Positions 1 to 6,608 are shown, counted from the first letter of the stretch. The stretch is DNA of 10,506 nt from Planctomycetaceae bacterium UBA4732 (GCA_002404095.1 DHJA01000034.1:11267-21772); one strand, 5' to 3'. Notes: generated from the letters alone by a model not told the origin. Translations and numbers: made by a program.

Positions 1-17
1 TCGGGTCGCGGCTAAAC
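1..17. repeat. Partial copy of dispersed palindromic repeat at contig edge
   Basis: These 17 bases match the right arm of the palindrome at 3070-3132 (its 3116-3132) with one difference. The base that differs here (C instead of T) is the one that would restore full complementarity with the left arm of that palindrome. The window therefore starts in the middle of a second copy of the same element, with the rest lying beyond the edge. A break inside a repeat is typical of short-read contigs. Confidence 0.75.
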
Positions 18-35
18 GACCCCACGCCTCCAAGG

Positions 36-1592
36 TCATGGCGACGGCGACCCCGCCCCCTGCCACCCGATCTGCGCCGCCGCCTTGCCGGCCTCCAGCA
101 TCTGATTGAAGACTTTGCGGATCTTACCAGCGTCTTTCTCCGCACGTAGGCAGCGCAAAAAGGCGACGCCGTGCGCCTCGTCCAGACGCTGCATCACCGC
201 CGGCAATAGGAATTCGTCTACGCCGTACACCTTGCCCGCCGACGCGCACACCGGAATGACGACCGGCTTGAGGTCGCCGAGCTGCTCCGAAATGGCGGCC
301 ACGGCCTCGCGGATATTCACCTCTTTGGGTCGCTTGCCGCGGCGCCAATCGTAGGGCGGCGACCATTCCATCGCCGGCGACAGCAAGTCAATATGCGTGG
401 CCACGACGATGATTGGCGGCTTTTTCAGGTCCGGATTGGAGGCGAACCACGAATGGACGGCCTTGAACATATCCACGTCGGCCTGCCGCGCCGGATTGCG
501 CGCGTGAACCACCAACAGCAGCAGGTCGGATTGCTGGGCCGCCAGCCGCGTCGAGCGAATCTGATCGCCGCGCGGCCCCTGATGACCGTAGCCGACGGTG
601 TCTTGCAAAACGAGCTTGGTCGGCACGCCAGCGGGCTGGAACTCGTAGCGCTCGATCTCGTCGGTGGCCGGCAGCACGTCCGTTCGCGCACGTTGTTCAC
701 CCAGCAAGGCGTTAATCATGCTGGACTTGCCTGCTTTGACCTGCCCCATCAGCGTCACAGTCACCTGGCGCACCCCATCGGCCGCTTCGCCGGACGCCGG
801 GCCGACCGCCTTGGCGCCGGTCGCGGCCTCCATCAGTTGGCGGTAGCGCGTGGCGCCGACCGACAGCCGGCCGCTGTTGAGGTCGATCAGGTAGGTGCCC
901 ATACGCTGCAAAAAGGCGGTGTAGAACCACAGCAGCAGATTCTCTTGCAACATCTGCAACGGCGTCGTCAGTCCCATCTGCGTGGCCGCATAGCGAAGGC
1001 CGGTGTTTATCGGAGATATGAGAGCGGACACTACCCAATAGACGTTGCTCGCCGATTGATACCAGTCCACCGCCTTGCGGGCGCGTTTCCAATCGTTGAT
1101 GGTGAGCAGGTGGCCGCCCGGCAGATACTTGTCCACCATTTCCGCCAGGTCGTGCGACGCCAACTCGACGACGGCCAACATCTCCGGCACCGTCAGATTG
1201 CCGACGGGGTCTATCGCTTTAGGGTGGTAAAATGTCGCTAATTCAAGGCCCATCTCCTGGGCGACGGTCACATAGTATTTTGGATCGCTGAGCTTGTCGG
1301 CGTCGAGGTTCTTGGCGGCGGCCGCGCGCGCCTCGATCAGCTTCCACGCCTGCTGGTCACGCTCCGTCCAGTGGGGGTTGGCCTCGAAATTCACCGGCCG
1401 TAACAGCGTGCGGTTGCGCTGCCAGTAGTACGCCAGCACCCAACCCAGCGCCATCGACACGGTCATCGGAATCCAAATCCAGGCGCCCCAAAACGGGTAG
1501 TACACCAAGAGGAGATACCAGCCGGCGCCTGCCAGGATCAGGACGGGGACGATCAGCAGCGCCAGTACGGTTAAGATACGCCAACGGCTCAT
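36..1592 (-). CDS. Membrane-anchored Era/HSR1-like GTPase, 518 aa
   Basis: The product is a P-loop GTPase tethered to the inner membrane. Two hydrophobic segments lie at about residues 5-30 and 34-56, rich in Trp and Tyr. A helical region of about 200 residues follows (70-270), then a G domain. In the G domain I see the Walker A motif GQVKAGKSS (283-291), G3 DTVG (331-334), a G4-like THID (399-402) in place of NKxD, and a G5-like CASAG (449-453). The deviating G4 resembles the TKxD forms of the HSR1/DUF697 GTPases. The ATG at 1592 has a GGAG-type site 10 nt upstream. The gene follows another GTPase (1731-2978) on the same strand after a 138-bp gap, so the two may be co-transcribed. The biological role is unknown; membrane remodelling or a stress GTPase role is only inference. 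The gene call is firm, the function is not. Confidence 0.88.
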   Translation of the reverse strand: MSRWRILTVLALLIVPVLILAGAGWYLLLVYYPFWGAWIWIPMTVSMALGWVLAYYWQRNRTLLRPVNFEANPHWTERDQQAWKLIEARAAAAKNLDADKLSDPKYYVTVAQEMGLELATFYHPKAIDPVGNLTVPEMLAVVELASHDLAEMVDKYLPGGHLLTINDWKRARKAVDWYQSASNVYWVVSALISPINTGLRYAATQMGLTTPLQMLQENLLLWFYTAFLQRMGTYLIDLNSGRLSVGATRYRQLMEAATGAKAVGPASGEAADGVRQVTVTLMGQVKAGKSSMINALLGEQRARTDVLPATDEIERYEFQPAGVPTKLVLQDTVGYGHQGPRGDQIRSTRLAAQQSDLLLLVVHARNPARQADVDMFKAVHSWFASNPDLKKPPIIVVATHIDLLSPAMEWSPPYDWRRGKRPKEVNIREAVAAISEQLGDLKPVVIPVCASAGKVYGVDEFLLPAVMQRLDEAHGVAFLRCLRAEKDAGKIRKVFNQMLEAGKAAAQIGWQGAGSPSP

Positions 1593-1645
1593 CGGGATCG
1601 TTCTCCGGCATGAGAGGAAAACTGGGGCTGTACCTTCCGATTCTG

Positions 1646-1708
1646 GAGGTAGGGGCGGGGTTTCCCCGACCTTTGACGCAGAGGGCGGGGAAACCCCGCC
1701 CCTACCTC
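1646..1708. repeat. 23-bp perfect inverted repeat between the GTPase genes
   Basis: The arms at 1646-1668 and 1686-1708 are perfectly complementary over 23 bp and enclose a 17-nt loop. Imperfect pairing continues outward (CCGATT at 1638-1643 against AATCGG at 1710-1715). The arms are G/C-rich with the core GGGGCGGGGTTTCCCC. No T-run follows on the minus strand, so a simple intrinsic terminator is unlikely. A REP-like dispersed element or an mRNA-processing hairpin inside the GTPase operon fits better. Confidence 0.85.
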
Positions 1709-1730
1709 AAAATCGGGTGGCATTCGGGCG

Positions 1731-2978
1731 TCATGGCCCAGTCGGCGGCGTCTCCGCCGCCGGCTTGGCGTCCGGTCCGAACGTGCCCTTCCACAATTGT
1801 TCCGCCTGGGCCAGCTGTTCTTTGTAATAGCGTTTCAGGTCTTCCGTCTGCGGGACGTGCCCTTGGTGTACGCGGCGGTAGTAGTAACAAAACGCCTTGC
1901 CCAGCGCGTAGGTGGACGCCCACGCCAAGGCGGCCCCGGCCACCGCCCCCATTACGGAGCCGACAAAGGGGATAAACTTTAGTAGTTCCACGACCGTCAT
2001 GCGCGCCGCCTGCCGCGTCAGGGCGCCCAGGCCCATGCCGCCGCCGATCTCCAAAAACCGCTTGGCGTCCATCGGTTGGCCGTAGAGCTTGGCCAGGTGG
2101 TAGATCATGCGCGACTGAATGCCGGACAGCAAAACGAGGTCCAACACCGGCACCGGCACCGCCCCCGCCGAGGCCGCCAGTGTACTATAGCCGAGGATGT
2201 GCGGCAGGCTCTCCCTGGCATACAAGTCCTGAAGTTCGTGCGTCGCTTCGTCCAGGGTGCGCAACGTCTGGCCGACCGCGGCCGGCAATACTTCCAGCAA
2301 TTCCTGGCGCAACCGAGGGCCGCCGTATTCGGGGTCGTTGAACCCTTCCTCCGGCGGCGTCAGATCGACCAACGCAACGCGATCCACCACCTTCTCAAAA
2401 CGGCGCCGCTGCTCGGCGGCGCTGCGCAGTAAATCCTCCGACACCAGCGGCGTGGCTTCGCCGGCTGGCGACTGGCCGTCATTATCGAAGGGATACGGCA
2501 GGGGATGTTGCTGCTGCGGGTAGGCTTCGTGCAGGCAAGTCAGCACCAGCACAACGGGCCGGCGTCGCTGAGCGTTGCGCAACGTCGTCAGGTGCTTCAA
2601 CACATTTTCCTGGGCGTGATCCAGCACCTTGACCACGACGACGACGACGTGCGCTTCGTTGTTGAAACGGGCAAGGTCTTCGGCGGGGTCGTAACCCGGC
2701 TCGTCGAGGCCGCGCGTGTCAAGGAACGTCGCCAATGGCGCTTCCGGCGTGGGAAACTGGTAAAGGCTGGAAAAGCGTGTGCAGGGCTGAAAGCCCTTGC
2801 CGATCTCGGCGCGGTCGGCGCCGGTAAGATATTTGATGACCGAAGTCTTGCCGCTCTGGGTCTTGCCAAACATCCAGAAGACCGGCACCGGCAGGCGGTC
2901 GCGCAACTGGTCCAGTTGCTGCTGCACGCGCCCGCTCCGATCCGAAACAGTGAACAGACGCTTGAACCGATCCAACAT
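1731..2978 (-). CDS. GTPase with C-terminal DUF697-like domain, 415 aa
   Basis: An N-terminal G domain carries Walker A GKTQSGKTS (38-46) and G3 DTRG (87-90). The G4 position is a degenerate TCLHE (147-151). The C-terminal part (about 255-370) is hydrophobic and Gly/Ala-rich, with GGGMGLGALTRQAAR, then KFIPFVGSVMGAVAG, then ASTYALGKAF. This pattern is characteristic of DUF697-type domains, which are thought to associate with membranes. The reading frame is open up to 3026, but I prefer the ATG at 2978: it has GAGGGG 7 nt upstream, while a TACAAT -10-like box overlaps the 3026 start. It is the upstream member of a same-strand pair with the membrane GTPase at 36-1592, which suggests the two act together. 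Specific function unknown. Confidence 0.88.
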   Translation of the reverse strand: MLDRFKRLFTVSDRSGRVQQQLDQLRDRLPVPVFWMFGKTQSGKTSVIKYLTGADRAEIGKGFQPCTRFSSLYQFPTPEAPLATFLDTRGLDEPGYDPAEDLARFNNEAHVVVVVVKVLDHAQENVLKHLTTLRNAQRRRPVVLVLTCLHEAYPQQQHPLPYPFDNDGQSPAGEATPLVSEDLLRSAAEQRRRFEKVVDRVALVDLTPPEEGFNDPEYGGPRLRQELLEVLPAAVGQTLRTLDEATHELQDLYARESLPHILGYSTLAASAGAVPVPVLDLVLLSGIQSRMIYHLAKLYGQPMDAKRFLEIGGGMGLGALTRQAARMTVVELLKFIPFVGSVMGAVAGAALAWASTYALGKAFCYYYRRVHQGHVPQTEDLKRYYKEQLAQAEQLWKGTFGPDAKPAAETPPTGP

Positions 2979-3024
2979 GACAGCGCCCCTCGTCTTGCAT
3001 ACGGCATTCAACGCCTTCGCCGTC

Positions 3025-3030
3025 ATTGTA
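3025..3030 (-). promoter_or_regulatory. Possible -10 box for the GTPase pair
   Basis: Read on the minus strand this is TACAAT, a 5/6 match to the sigma-70 -10 consensus. The best -35 at 17-nt spacing (CGAACA) is poor. If used, transcription would start near 3018, so the upstream in-frame ATG at 3026 would lie outside the transcript and translation would begin at 2978. Confidence 0.3.
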
Positions 3031-3069
3031 TAGTCTTGCGCTTAGGTTGTTCGGGCGGTGCGCCGGTTC

Positions 3070-3132
3070 GTTTAGCCGCGACCCGAAGGGGAGCGCGGGG
3101 GCTACGCGCTCCCCTTCGGGTCGTGGCTAAAC
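3070..3132. repeat. Palindromic repeat, 28-bp arms, between divergent genes
   Basis: The arms 3070-3097 and 3105-3132 pair over 28 bp with one mismatch around a 7-nt loop (GGGGCTA). The right arm recurs at 1-17. The element sits between the divergent GTPase and methyltransferase genes, 8 nt upstream of the methyltransferase -35 box. It is not placed as a terminator for either gene. A dispersed REP/MITE-like element is the simplest reading; an effect on the divergent promoters is possible. Confidence 0.85.
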
Positions 3133-3140
3133 AAGCCCTA

Positions 3141-3169
3141 TTGACCCGCGAAAACAGTTTGACTATGAG
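3141..3169 (+). promoter_or_regulatory. Putative sigma-70-type promoter of the methyltransferase gene
   Basis: The -35 is TTGACC (3141-3146, 5/6 match), the spacer is 17 nt, and the -10 is TATGAG (3164-3169, 4/6 match). The predicted transcript begins near 3176. The -10 overlaps an in-frame ATG at 3165, so that ATG cannot be used from this promoter; this favours the start at 3213. Confidence 0.5.
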
Positions 3170-3212
3170 CCGGTTGAATCTTAGCGCCCGGAATGAACCA
3201 AGGATCGAAGGA

Positions 3213-4076
3213 ATGGCGGACGTTTACCCCGGTAAATTGCAGCTCTGGGAGGGCGGAAGGCCGTCTCTCGTCAACGGAGCGGCCGTCGGCCGCGCCGCCA
3301 GCCAAGGTTGCCCCGACGCCCTCGCGCCACGCTTGTTCGCCGCCGAGGCCATGCAACCGGGCCGCAAAGCGCGGGAATTGGCCGAACCGTACAGTCTGCA
3401 ATGGTTCCTGGAAGCTGATCGCGTTCGTTACGGCCGCCACGGCCGCTGGCTGCCGCGCTTACTGGAGTTCGGTAAGCACTCCGGTGAAAACCTCCTCGGT
3501 CTCGGCGACGGCCTTGGGGCCGACTGGGTGCAATACGCACGCTGCGGCGCCGAGGTTACGGCATGTAGCACGTCGGTGGAAACGCTGGCATTGGTCCGCC
3601 GTAATTTCGAGCTGCGCGGCCTGACCGGCCAATTCGTCCACGCCGACCCGGCCAAGCTGCCCTTGGCGTCGGCGTCTATCGACGTAGCCTGCGTCCAGGA
3701 CCAATTGTCCACGGCGCCCGATCCGGCCGCGCTGGTCGAAGAAATCTATCGTGTACTTAAGCCGGGCGGCAAAGTGCTGATGATGACGCCGGCCCTACAC
3801 GACGCCCAGTTCTGGAGCCATTGTATCTTCCCCTGGCGCGACTGGTTGCGGCGCTCGTCAGCGGCCCACGGCGGCATGAGCCGGCGCGGCTTGCGCCGCC
3901 TTTTCGGCCGTTTCACCGAGCATCGCATCCATAAAAGGCACCTACGGCGGTCGGAATCTCCGTATCTTCTACGTTGGCTGCCGCTGCCCGTCCTGGAACG
4001 GCTCATGGGACGCTTCCTGGTCCTCAAAGCCTTCAAACCGCTCAGCGCGGCCCGGTCCCTTCAGATCGCGGCGTAA
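3213..4076 (+). CDS. Class I SAM-dependent methyltransferase, 287 aa
   Basis: The product is a predicted Rossmann-fold methyltransferase of the Methyltransf_11 kind. The SAM-binding motif I is GLGDGLGAD. An acidic/hydroxyl stretch follows, then DPAKLPLASASIDVACVQD as motif II/III, and YRVLKPGGKVLMMTP as the post-core motif. An N-terminal extension of roughly 85 residues and a basic C-terminal part (RRLFGRF...RHLRRSESPYLLRW) lie outside the core and are not recognised, so the substrate is unknown. The start at 3213 has AGGA 8 nt upstream. The in-frame ATG at 3165 overlaps the predicted -10 and its 16 codons have clearly lower third-position GC, so I reject it. The gene diverges from the GTPase pair and stands alone as a transcription unit. 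Confidence 0.87.
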   Translation: MADVYPGKLQLWEGGRPSLVNGAAVGRAASQGCPDALAPRLFAAEAMQPGRKARELAEPYSLQWFLEADRVRYGRHGRWLPRLLEFGKHSGENLLGLGDGLGADWVQYARCGAEVTACSTSVETLALVRRNFELRGLTGQFVHADPAKLPLASASIDVACVQDQLSTAPDPAALVEEIYRVLKPGGKVLMMTPALHDAQFWSHCIFPWRDWLRRSSAAHGGMSRRGLRRLFGRFTEHRIHKRHLRRSESPYLLRWLPLPVLERLMGRFLVLKAFKPLSAARSLQIAA

Positions 4077-4361
4077 GAAAACACCAAGCACAAAAAGCGA
4101 TAGGCCCGCGAACGTGAGTTCGCAGGCCTGATCGCATGGAAAAGTCGAAGCGGCGACTCCCAGCGCGAGGCGGCCGCTCAACACAAGCGCCGCCCAGTTG
4201 CCGCCTTGATGGTTTTCCAGTCGAAGGATCGACAAGTGAAACCTAGCCGACCCCGTGAATCGTCGCAAGCCGCGCCAGCCGCGCCCGCCAGGTTTTTCCG
4301 CCGTCGCACTACCGACTGTGACGGCTGCGGCAACTAGCGCGAACACGAGGACGAGGCGCAT
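3969..4361 (-). CDS. Doubtful small secreted/membrane protein, 130 aa
   Basis: The N-terminus reads like a signal peptide: MRLVLVFALVAAAVTVGSATA followed by a charged region. A second hydrophobic stretch (LTFAGLSLFVLGVFLRR) lies near residues 85-101, and third-position GC is moderately high. Three points count against it. It overlaps the methyltransferase 3' end antisense by 108 bp. There is no well-spaced ribosome-binding site; AGG abuts the ATG. A terminator-like hairpin with a T-run on this strand (4092-4135) falls inside the frame. It may be a real tail-to-tail gene, the relic of one, or chance. I do not recognise a family. Confidence 0.22.
   Translation of the reverse strand: MRLVLVFALVAAAVTVGSATAEKPGGRGWRGLRRFTGSARFHLSILRLENHQGGNWAALVLSGRLALGVAASTFPCDQACELTFAGLSLFVLGVFLRRDLKGPGRAERFEGFEDQEASHEPFQDGQRQPT
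4092..4135 (-). terminator. Intrinsic terminator-like hairpin, minus-strand orientation
   Basis: The stem pairs 4097-4113 with 4118-4135, 17 bp with one mismatch and one bulged base, around a GTGA loop (TCAC on the minus strand). On the minus strand it is followed at once by TTTTT (4096-4092), then GTGCTTGG and TTTT. That is a textbook layout for termination of a leftward transcript. On the plus strand, after the methyltransferase stop, no T-run follows, so rightward termination would be weak. Confidence 0.6.
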
Positions 4362-4371
4362 CCTAAAAAGC

Positions 4372-4377
4372 TACAAT
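4372..4377 (+). promoter_or_regulatory. Possible -10 box for the phosphoesterase-like gene
   Basis: TACAAT matches the -10 consensus at 5 of 6 positions and lies 49 nt before the start at 4427, inside an AT-rich patch that stands out from the GC-rich surroundings. No convincing -35 is seen 16-18 nt upstream. Confidence 0.3.
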
Positions 4378-4426
4378 AAAACAAATCGCTCGCGCCGGAA
4401 AAACCTACCCATTCTCTCAGGTCGAT

Positions 4427-4801
4427 ATGCCGCGTTTTGCGATCCTCGAACACGACTATCCGACCCTCCACTGGGATTTCCTGCTTGAACAGGACGACGT
4501 GCTGCTGACTTGGCGCCTGCCGACGCCGCCCGAATTAGGCGCCATGGTGAACGCACTAAAGGCGTTCGACCACCGGCGCCTCTACCTGGACTATGAGGGT
4601 CCGGTAAGCGGCGGTCGCGGCAAAGTGACGCGCTGGGACGGCGGGACGTTTGATTGGGAAGTGCGCGAACCGGGTTGCATGGCCGTGCGTCTTTACGGAG
4701 CGCGGCTGCGCGGCGTCTTTCGCTTGGAGCTTCTGGATGGAAAGATGTGGCGCGGCGAGTTCCGGGCCGATCCATTCGGCTCACTCCTCGATCGGCTTTA
4801 G
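4427..4801 (+). CDS. Solo LigD-type 3'-phosphoesterase-like domain protein, 124 aa
   Basis: The whole protein aligns by eye with the DNA ligase D 3'-phosphoesterase (LigD_N) domain. In LigD that domain trims 3' ends during non-homologous end joining. Family motif counterparts are FAILEHD (H9), LHWDFLLE (H15, D17) and DHRRLYLDYEG (H49 and Y53, spaced by four as in Pseudomonas LigD H84/Y88). WDGGTFDW follows where the family has a WDxGTW-like motif. The conserved Arg two residues after the Asp (FRLE in LigD) is Leu here (L19). Metal-site residues are kept but a phosphate-contacting residue is lost, so activity may be altered. No ligase or polymerase domain is attached and no Ku gene is in the window. 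AGG lies 5 nt before the ATG. The 3' end overlaps the converging gene by 21 bp. Confidence 0.85.
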   Translation: MPRFAILEHDYPTLHWDFLLEQDDVLLTWRLPTPPELGAMVNALKAFDHRRLYLDYEGPVSGGRGKVTRWDGGTFDWEVREPGCMAVRLYGARLRGVFRLELLDGKMWRGEFRADPFGSLLDRL

Positions 4802-5512
4802 GGCCAATCCGGGAAGCTGGAACAACGTATTGATCGAGACGGATTCCGGCGATCGGCCGCGGATGGTAAGCGACCCCTGCTGCATCTGTACGCCCTGCAA
4901 CAGCATCGAGGGATGCGGCTGGTCGGCCTGAAAGCGTAACAAGGCGACGGGATGGCCGTTAGTCCGATACCAGGTGACGTCCATGCCGCTCTTGTCTCGG
5001 CCCGCCTTCACAAATTTTTCCATTAGCCATTGGCCGGAGATCGGCAAAGCTCCCGCCCGAAACCCCTCTAGCTCCAAGGCGACGGCGTTCGGCTCGCCTT
5101 TGGCCAGCCAGACGCGCAGGTCGATGGAGATCACCGTGTTCCAGCCGCCGACGCCGTAGCGAAAGGCGAGATGGACTTTTTCCTGCCCGAAAACGACGTG
5201 CGGATGGCTGATGCCTTCAGGGAGGACGCGCGAGGCGAGACCTTCATTGATGAAGCCTTCATCCAGATAGCTGTTGATCTGCTCATCCCTAAACATGACG
5301 TACCAATCGCGTTCGGCCTCGGGAGCGCTCAATAGTGTGCTGAATTCTTTGAGAAACTCCTGGCTCAACTGGGAGCGCTCTTCGCCGGCCGGCACCACGG
5401 CCTGGCTGTACACTTCCGGTTCGTAGCCCACGACGAGATACAGAAGGAGGCCGGCGCCGCCGACCAGGAAGACGATGAGGCCCAGCGTCACGAAAAGGGA
5501 TCGACGGCTCAT
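4781..5512 (-). CDS. Conserved-looking membrane-anchored protein of unknown function, 243 aa
   Basis: One N-terminal transmembrane segment follows a short basic start (MSRRSLFVTLGLIVFLVGGAGLL, about residues 5-28), so the rest is predicted to lie outside the cytoplasmic membrane. The soluble part is mixed alpha/beta with no catalytic motif I recognise. The order of FRDEQINSYL, a beta-rich middle, then ELEGFRAGALPISG and LMEKFVK loosely recalls YpmS/DUF2140-like lipid-binding-fold proteins, but this is only a weak impression. I choose the ATG at 5512 because AGGGG lies 8 nt upstream. An in-frame GTG at 5530 would put that site inside the gene. The gene has its own predicted promoter (5577-5606), and its 3' end overlaps the phosphoesterase-like gene by 21 bp tail to tail. 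Confidence 0.82.
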   Translation of the reverse strand: MSRRSLFVTLGLIVFLVGGAGLLLYLVVGYEPEVYSQAVVPAGEERSQLSQEFLKEFSTLLSAPEAERDWYVMFRDEQINSYLDEGFINEGLASRVLPEGISHPHVVFGQEKVHLAFRYGVGGWNTVISIDLRVWLAKGEPNAVALELEGFRAGALPISGQWLMEKFVKAGRDKSGMDVTWYRTNGHPVALLRFQADQPHPSMLLQGVQMQQGSLTIRGRSPESVSINTLFQLPGLALKPIEE

Positions 5513-5576
5513 TGCAAGTACCCCTGGCACGGGGGAAGGGAGCGGTCGTCGCGGGGCCGAGCAGAGGTGTGATAGC

Positions 5577-5606
5577 GCTATAGCCGATTGGCGGAGGAAA
5601 GGTCAA
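5577..5606 (-). promoter_or_regulatory. Putative sigma-70-type promoter of the anchored-protein gene
   Basis: On the minus strand the -35 is TTGACC (5606-5601), the spacer is 18 nt and the -10 is TATAGC (5582-5577). The perfect 10-bp palindrome ATAGCGCTAT (5572-5581) overlaps the -10 and predicted start point and could be an operator. The predicted 5' leader is about 55-60 nt. Confidence 0.45.
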
Positions 5607-5617
5607 CAGGGAAAACC

Positions 5618-5749
5618 CCTGGTTCCCACGCTCTGCGTGGGAACCCACGGGTGCGACGCTCTGCGTCGCGTCCGGTTCGGTGCAGTCTCTCGCGGGTTCG
5701 GGACGCAGAGCGTCCGGGCTTCGTTCCCACGCAGAGCGTGGGAACCAGG
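5618..5749. repeat. Nested palindromic repeat (VPTLCVGT/PRRAWEPG type)
   Basis: The outer arms 5618-5644 and 5723-5749 are perfect 27-bp inverted copies. The inner arms 5655-5667 and 5702-5714 are perfect 13-bp inverted copies. Each arm is itself a hairpin: GTTCCCACGC-TCT-GCGTGGGAAC outside and GACGC-TCT-GCGTC inside. All share the core CGCTCTGCG or its complement. Spurious translations give VPTLCVGT and PRRAWEPG strings, which I know as a dispersed planctomycete repeat. It lies 16 bp after the tsf stop and is followed on the minus strand by GGTTTT, so it may also end the tsf transcript. Confidence 0.9.
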
Positions 5750-5765
5750 AGACCGGGAGAAATCG

Positions 5766-6608
5766 TTATTCGGTCGCTTCGCCTACTTTGTAGCGAACGA
5801 ATTTGACCATCTTCAGGCCGGCGGAGGCGAGGAGTTGCCCGACCGTCTTGGAGTCGTCCTTGACGAACGGCTGTTCGGAAAGGACGTTCTCCGCGTACCA
5901 CGTCTTCATCTTGCCCTCGGCGATTTTCTCGACGATGCTCGGATGCTTGCCCTTGCCCTGCTCGTTCGCCTGCGACTGGGCAATCTCCATCTCCTTGGCG
6001 ATACGATCCGCCGCGACGTGTTCGCGCGCGGCCACCAACGGATTGCGCGCCGTAACGTGCATGGATACGTCGCGCAAAATCTGCTCGTCGGCCTTCTCCC
6101 CCTCGACTTGTACCATCACGCCGACTGTGCCGTCGTGGTGGACGTAGCTGCCGAGAATGCCTGCCAGCCGGGTGAAGCGGGCCACCTTGATATTCTCGCG
6201 CACCAATCCGATCACCTCGCCGATGCGTTCGCTAATGGTGTACTCCGGTCGGCCCACGCAGGGCTGCGTCAGCAACGCCTCGACCGAAGGCGGATCTTTA
6301 ACGGCGATCTGCTTGGCCAGGTCGGTCGCCAACTGGACAAACAATTCGCTCTTGGCCACGGGCGCGCTCTCGCAGCGCACTTCGAGGATGGCGCCCATCT
6401 GCTCTGCCAGGTCGATGAAGACGCCAATGCGGCCCTCGGCCGTCTCACGGTTGACGACCTTGTCCTGCGCTTCCTTGTTGCTCTTGCGCAGGATTTCGAC
6501 CGCCTTTTCCATGTCGCCGTTGGCCTCGGTCAAGGCGGCCTTGCACTTCATCATCTGCATGCCGGTCCGCTTGCGCAGCTGGTCCACGGCGGCGGCGGTA
6601 ATGTTCAT
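5766..6608 (-). CDS. tsf: Translation elongation factor Ts (EF-Ts), 280 aa
   Basis: EF-Ts is the cytoplasmic nucleotide exchange factor that regenerates EF-Tu-GTP. The N-terminal UBA-like domain is clear (ITAAAVDQLRKRTGMQMMKC, then ALTEANGDMEKAVEILR, residues 3-41). The C-terminal signature EQPFVKDDSKTVGQLL is present near residue 245. Length equals the E. coli protein (283 aa). The hallmark TDFV motif, whose Asp and Phe contact the EF-Tu Mg2+ site in E. coli, is replaced by SAPV in VRCESAPVAKSELF (78-91); I believe related planctomycetes share this. The ATG has a strong GAGGAGGGG site 9 nt upstream. It lies 140 bp downstream of rpsB on the same strand, the classic rpsB-tsf order, with an attenuator-like hairpin between them. 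Confidence 0.97.
   Translation of the reverse strand: MNITAAAVDQLRKRTGMQMMKCKAALTEANGDMEKAVEILRKSNKEAQDKVVNRETAEGRIGVFIDLAEQMGAILEVRCESAPVAKSELFVQLATDLAKQIAVKDPPSVEALLTQPCVGRPEYTISERIGEVIGLVRENIKVARFTRLAGILGSYVHHDGTVGVMVQVEGEKADEQILRDVSMHVTARNPLVAAREHVAADRIAKEMEIAQSQANEQGKGKHPSIVEKIAEGKMKTWYAENVLSEQPFVKDDSKTVGQLLASAGLKMVKFVRYKVGEATE

Noticed and set aside
393..1241. Plus-strand 282-aa open frame
   Set aside because: It is antisense to the membrane GTPase, which has clear G motifs and high third-position GC. The plus frame is rich in R, Q, H and L, typical of a shadow frame, and matches no family I know.
2505..3164. 220-codon upstream extension of the methyltransferase frame
   Set aside because: It runs antisense through the DUF697 GTPase and the palindrome at 3070-3132, and the predicted promoter lies after it. 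The extension shows no domain.
5618..5749. CRISPR array
   Set aside because: The repeated core CGCTCTGCG recurs as mirror-image palindromes, not as evenly spaced direct repeats with spacers.
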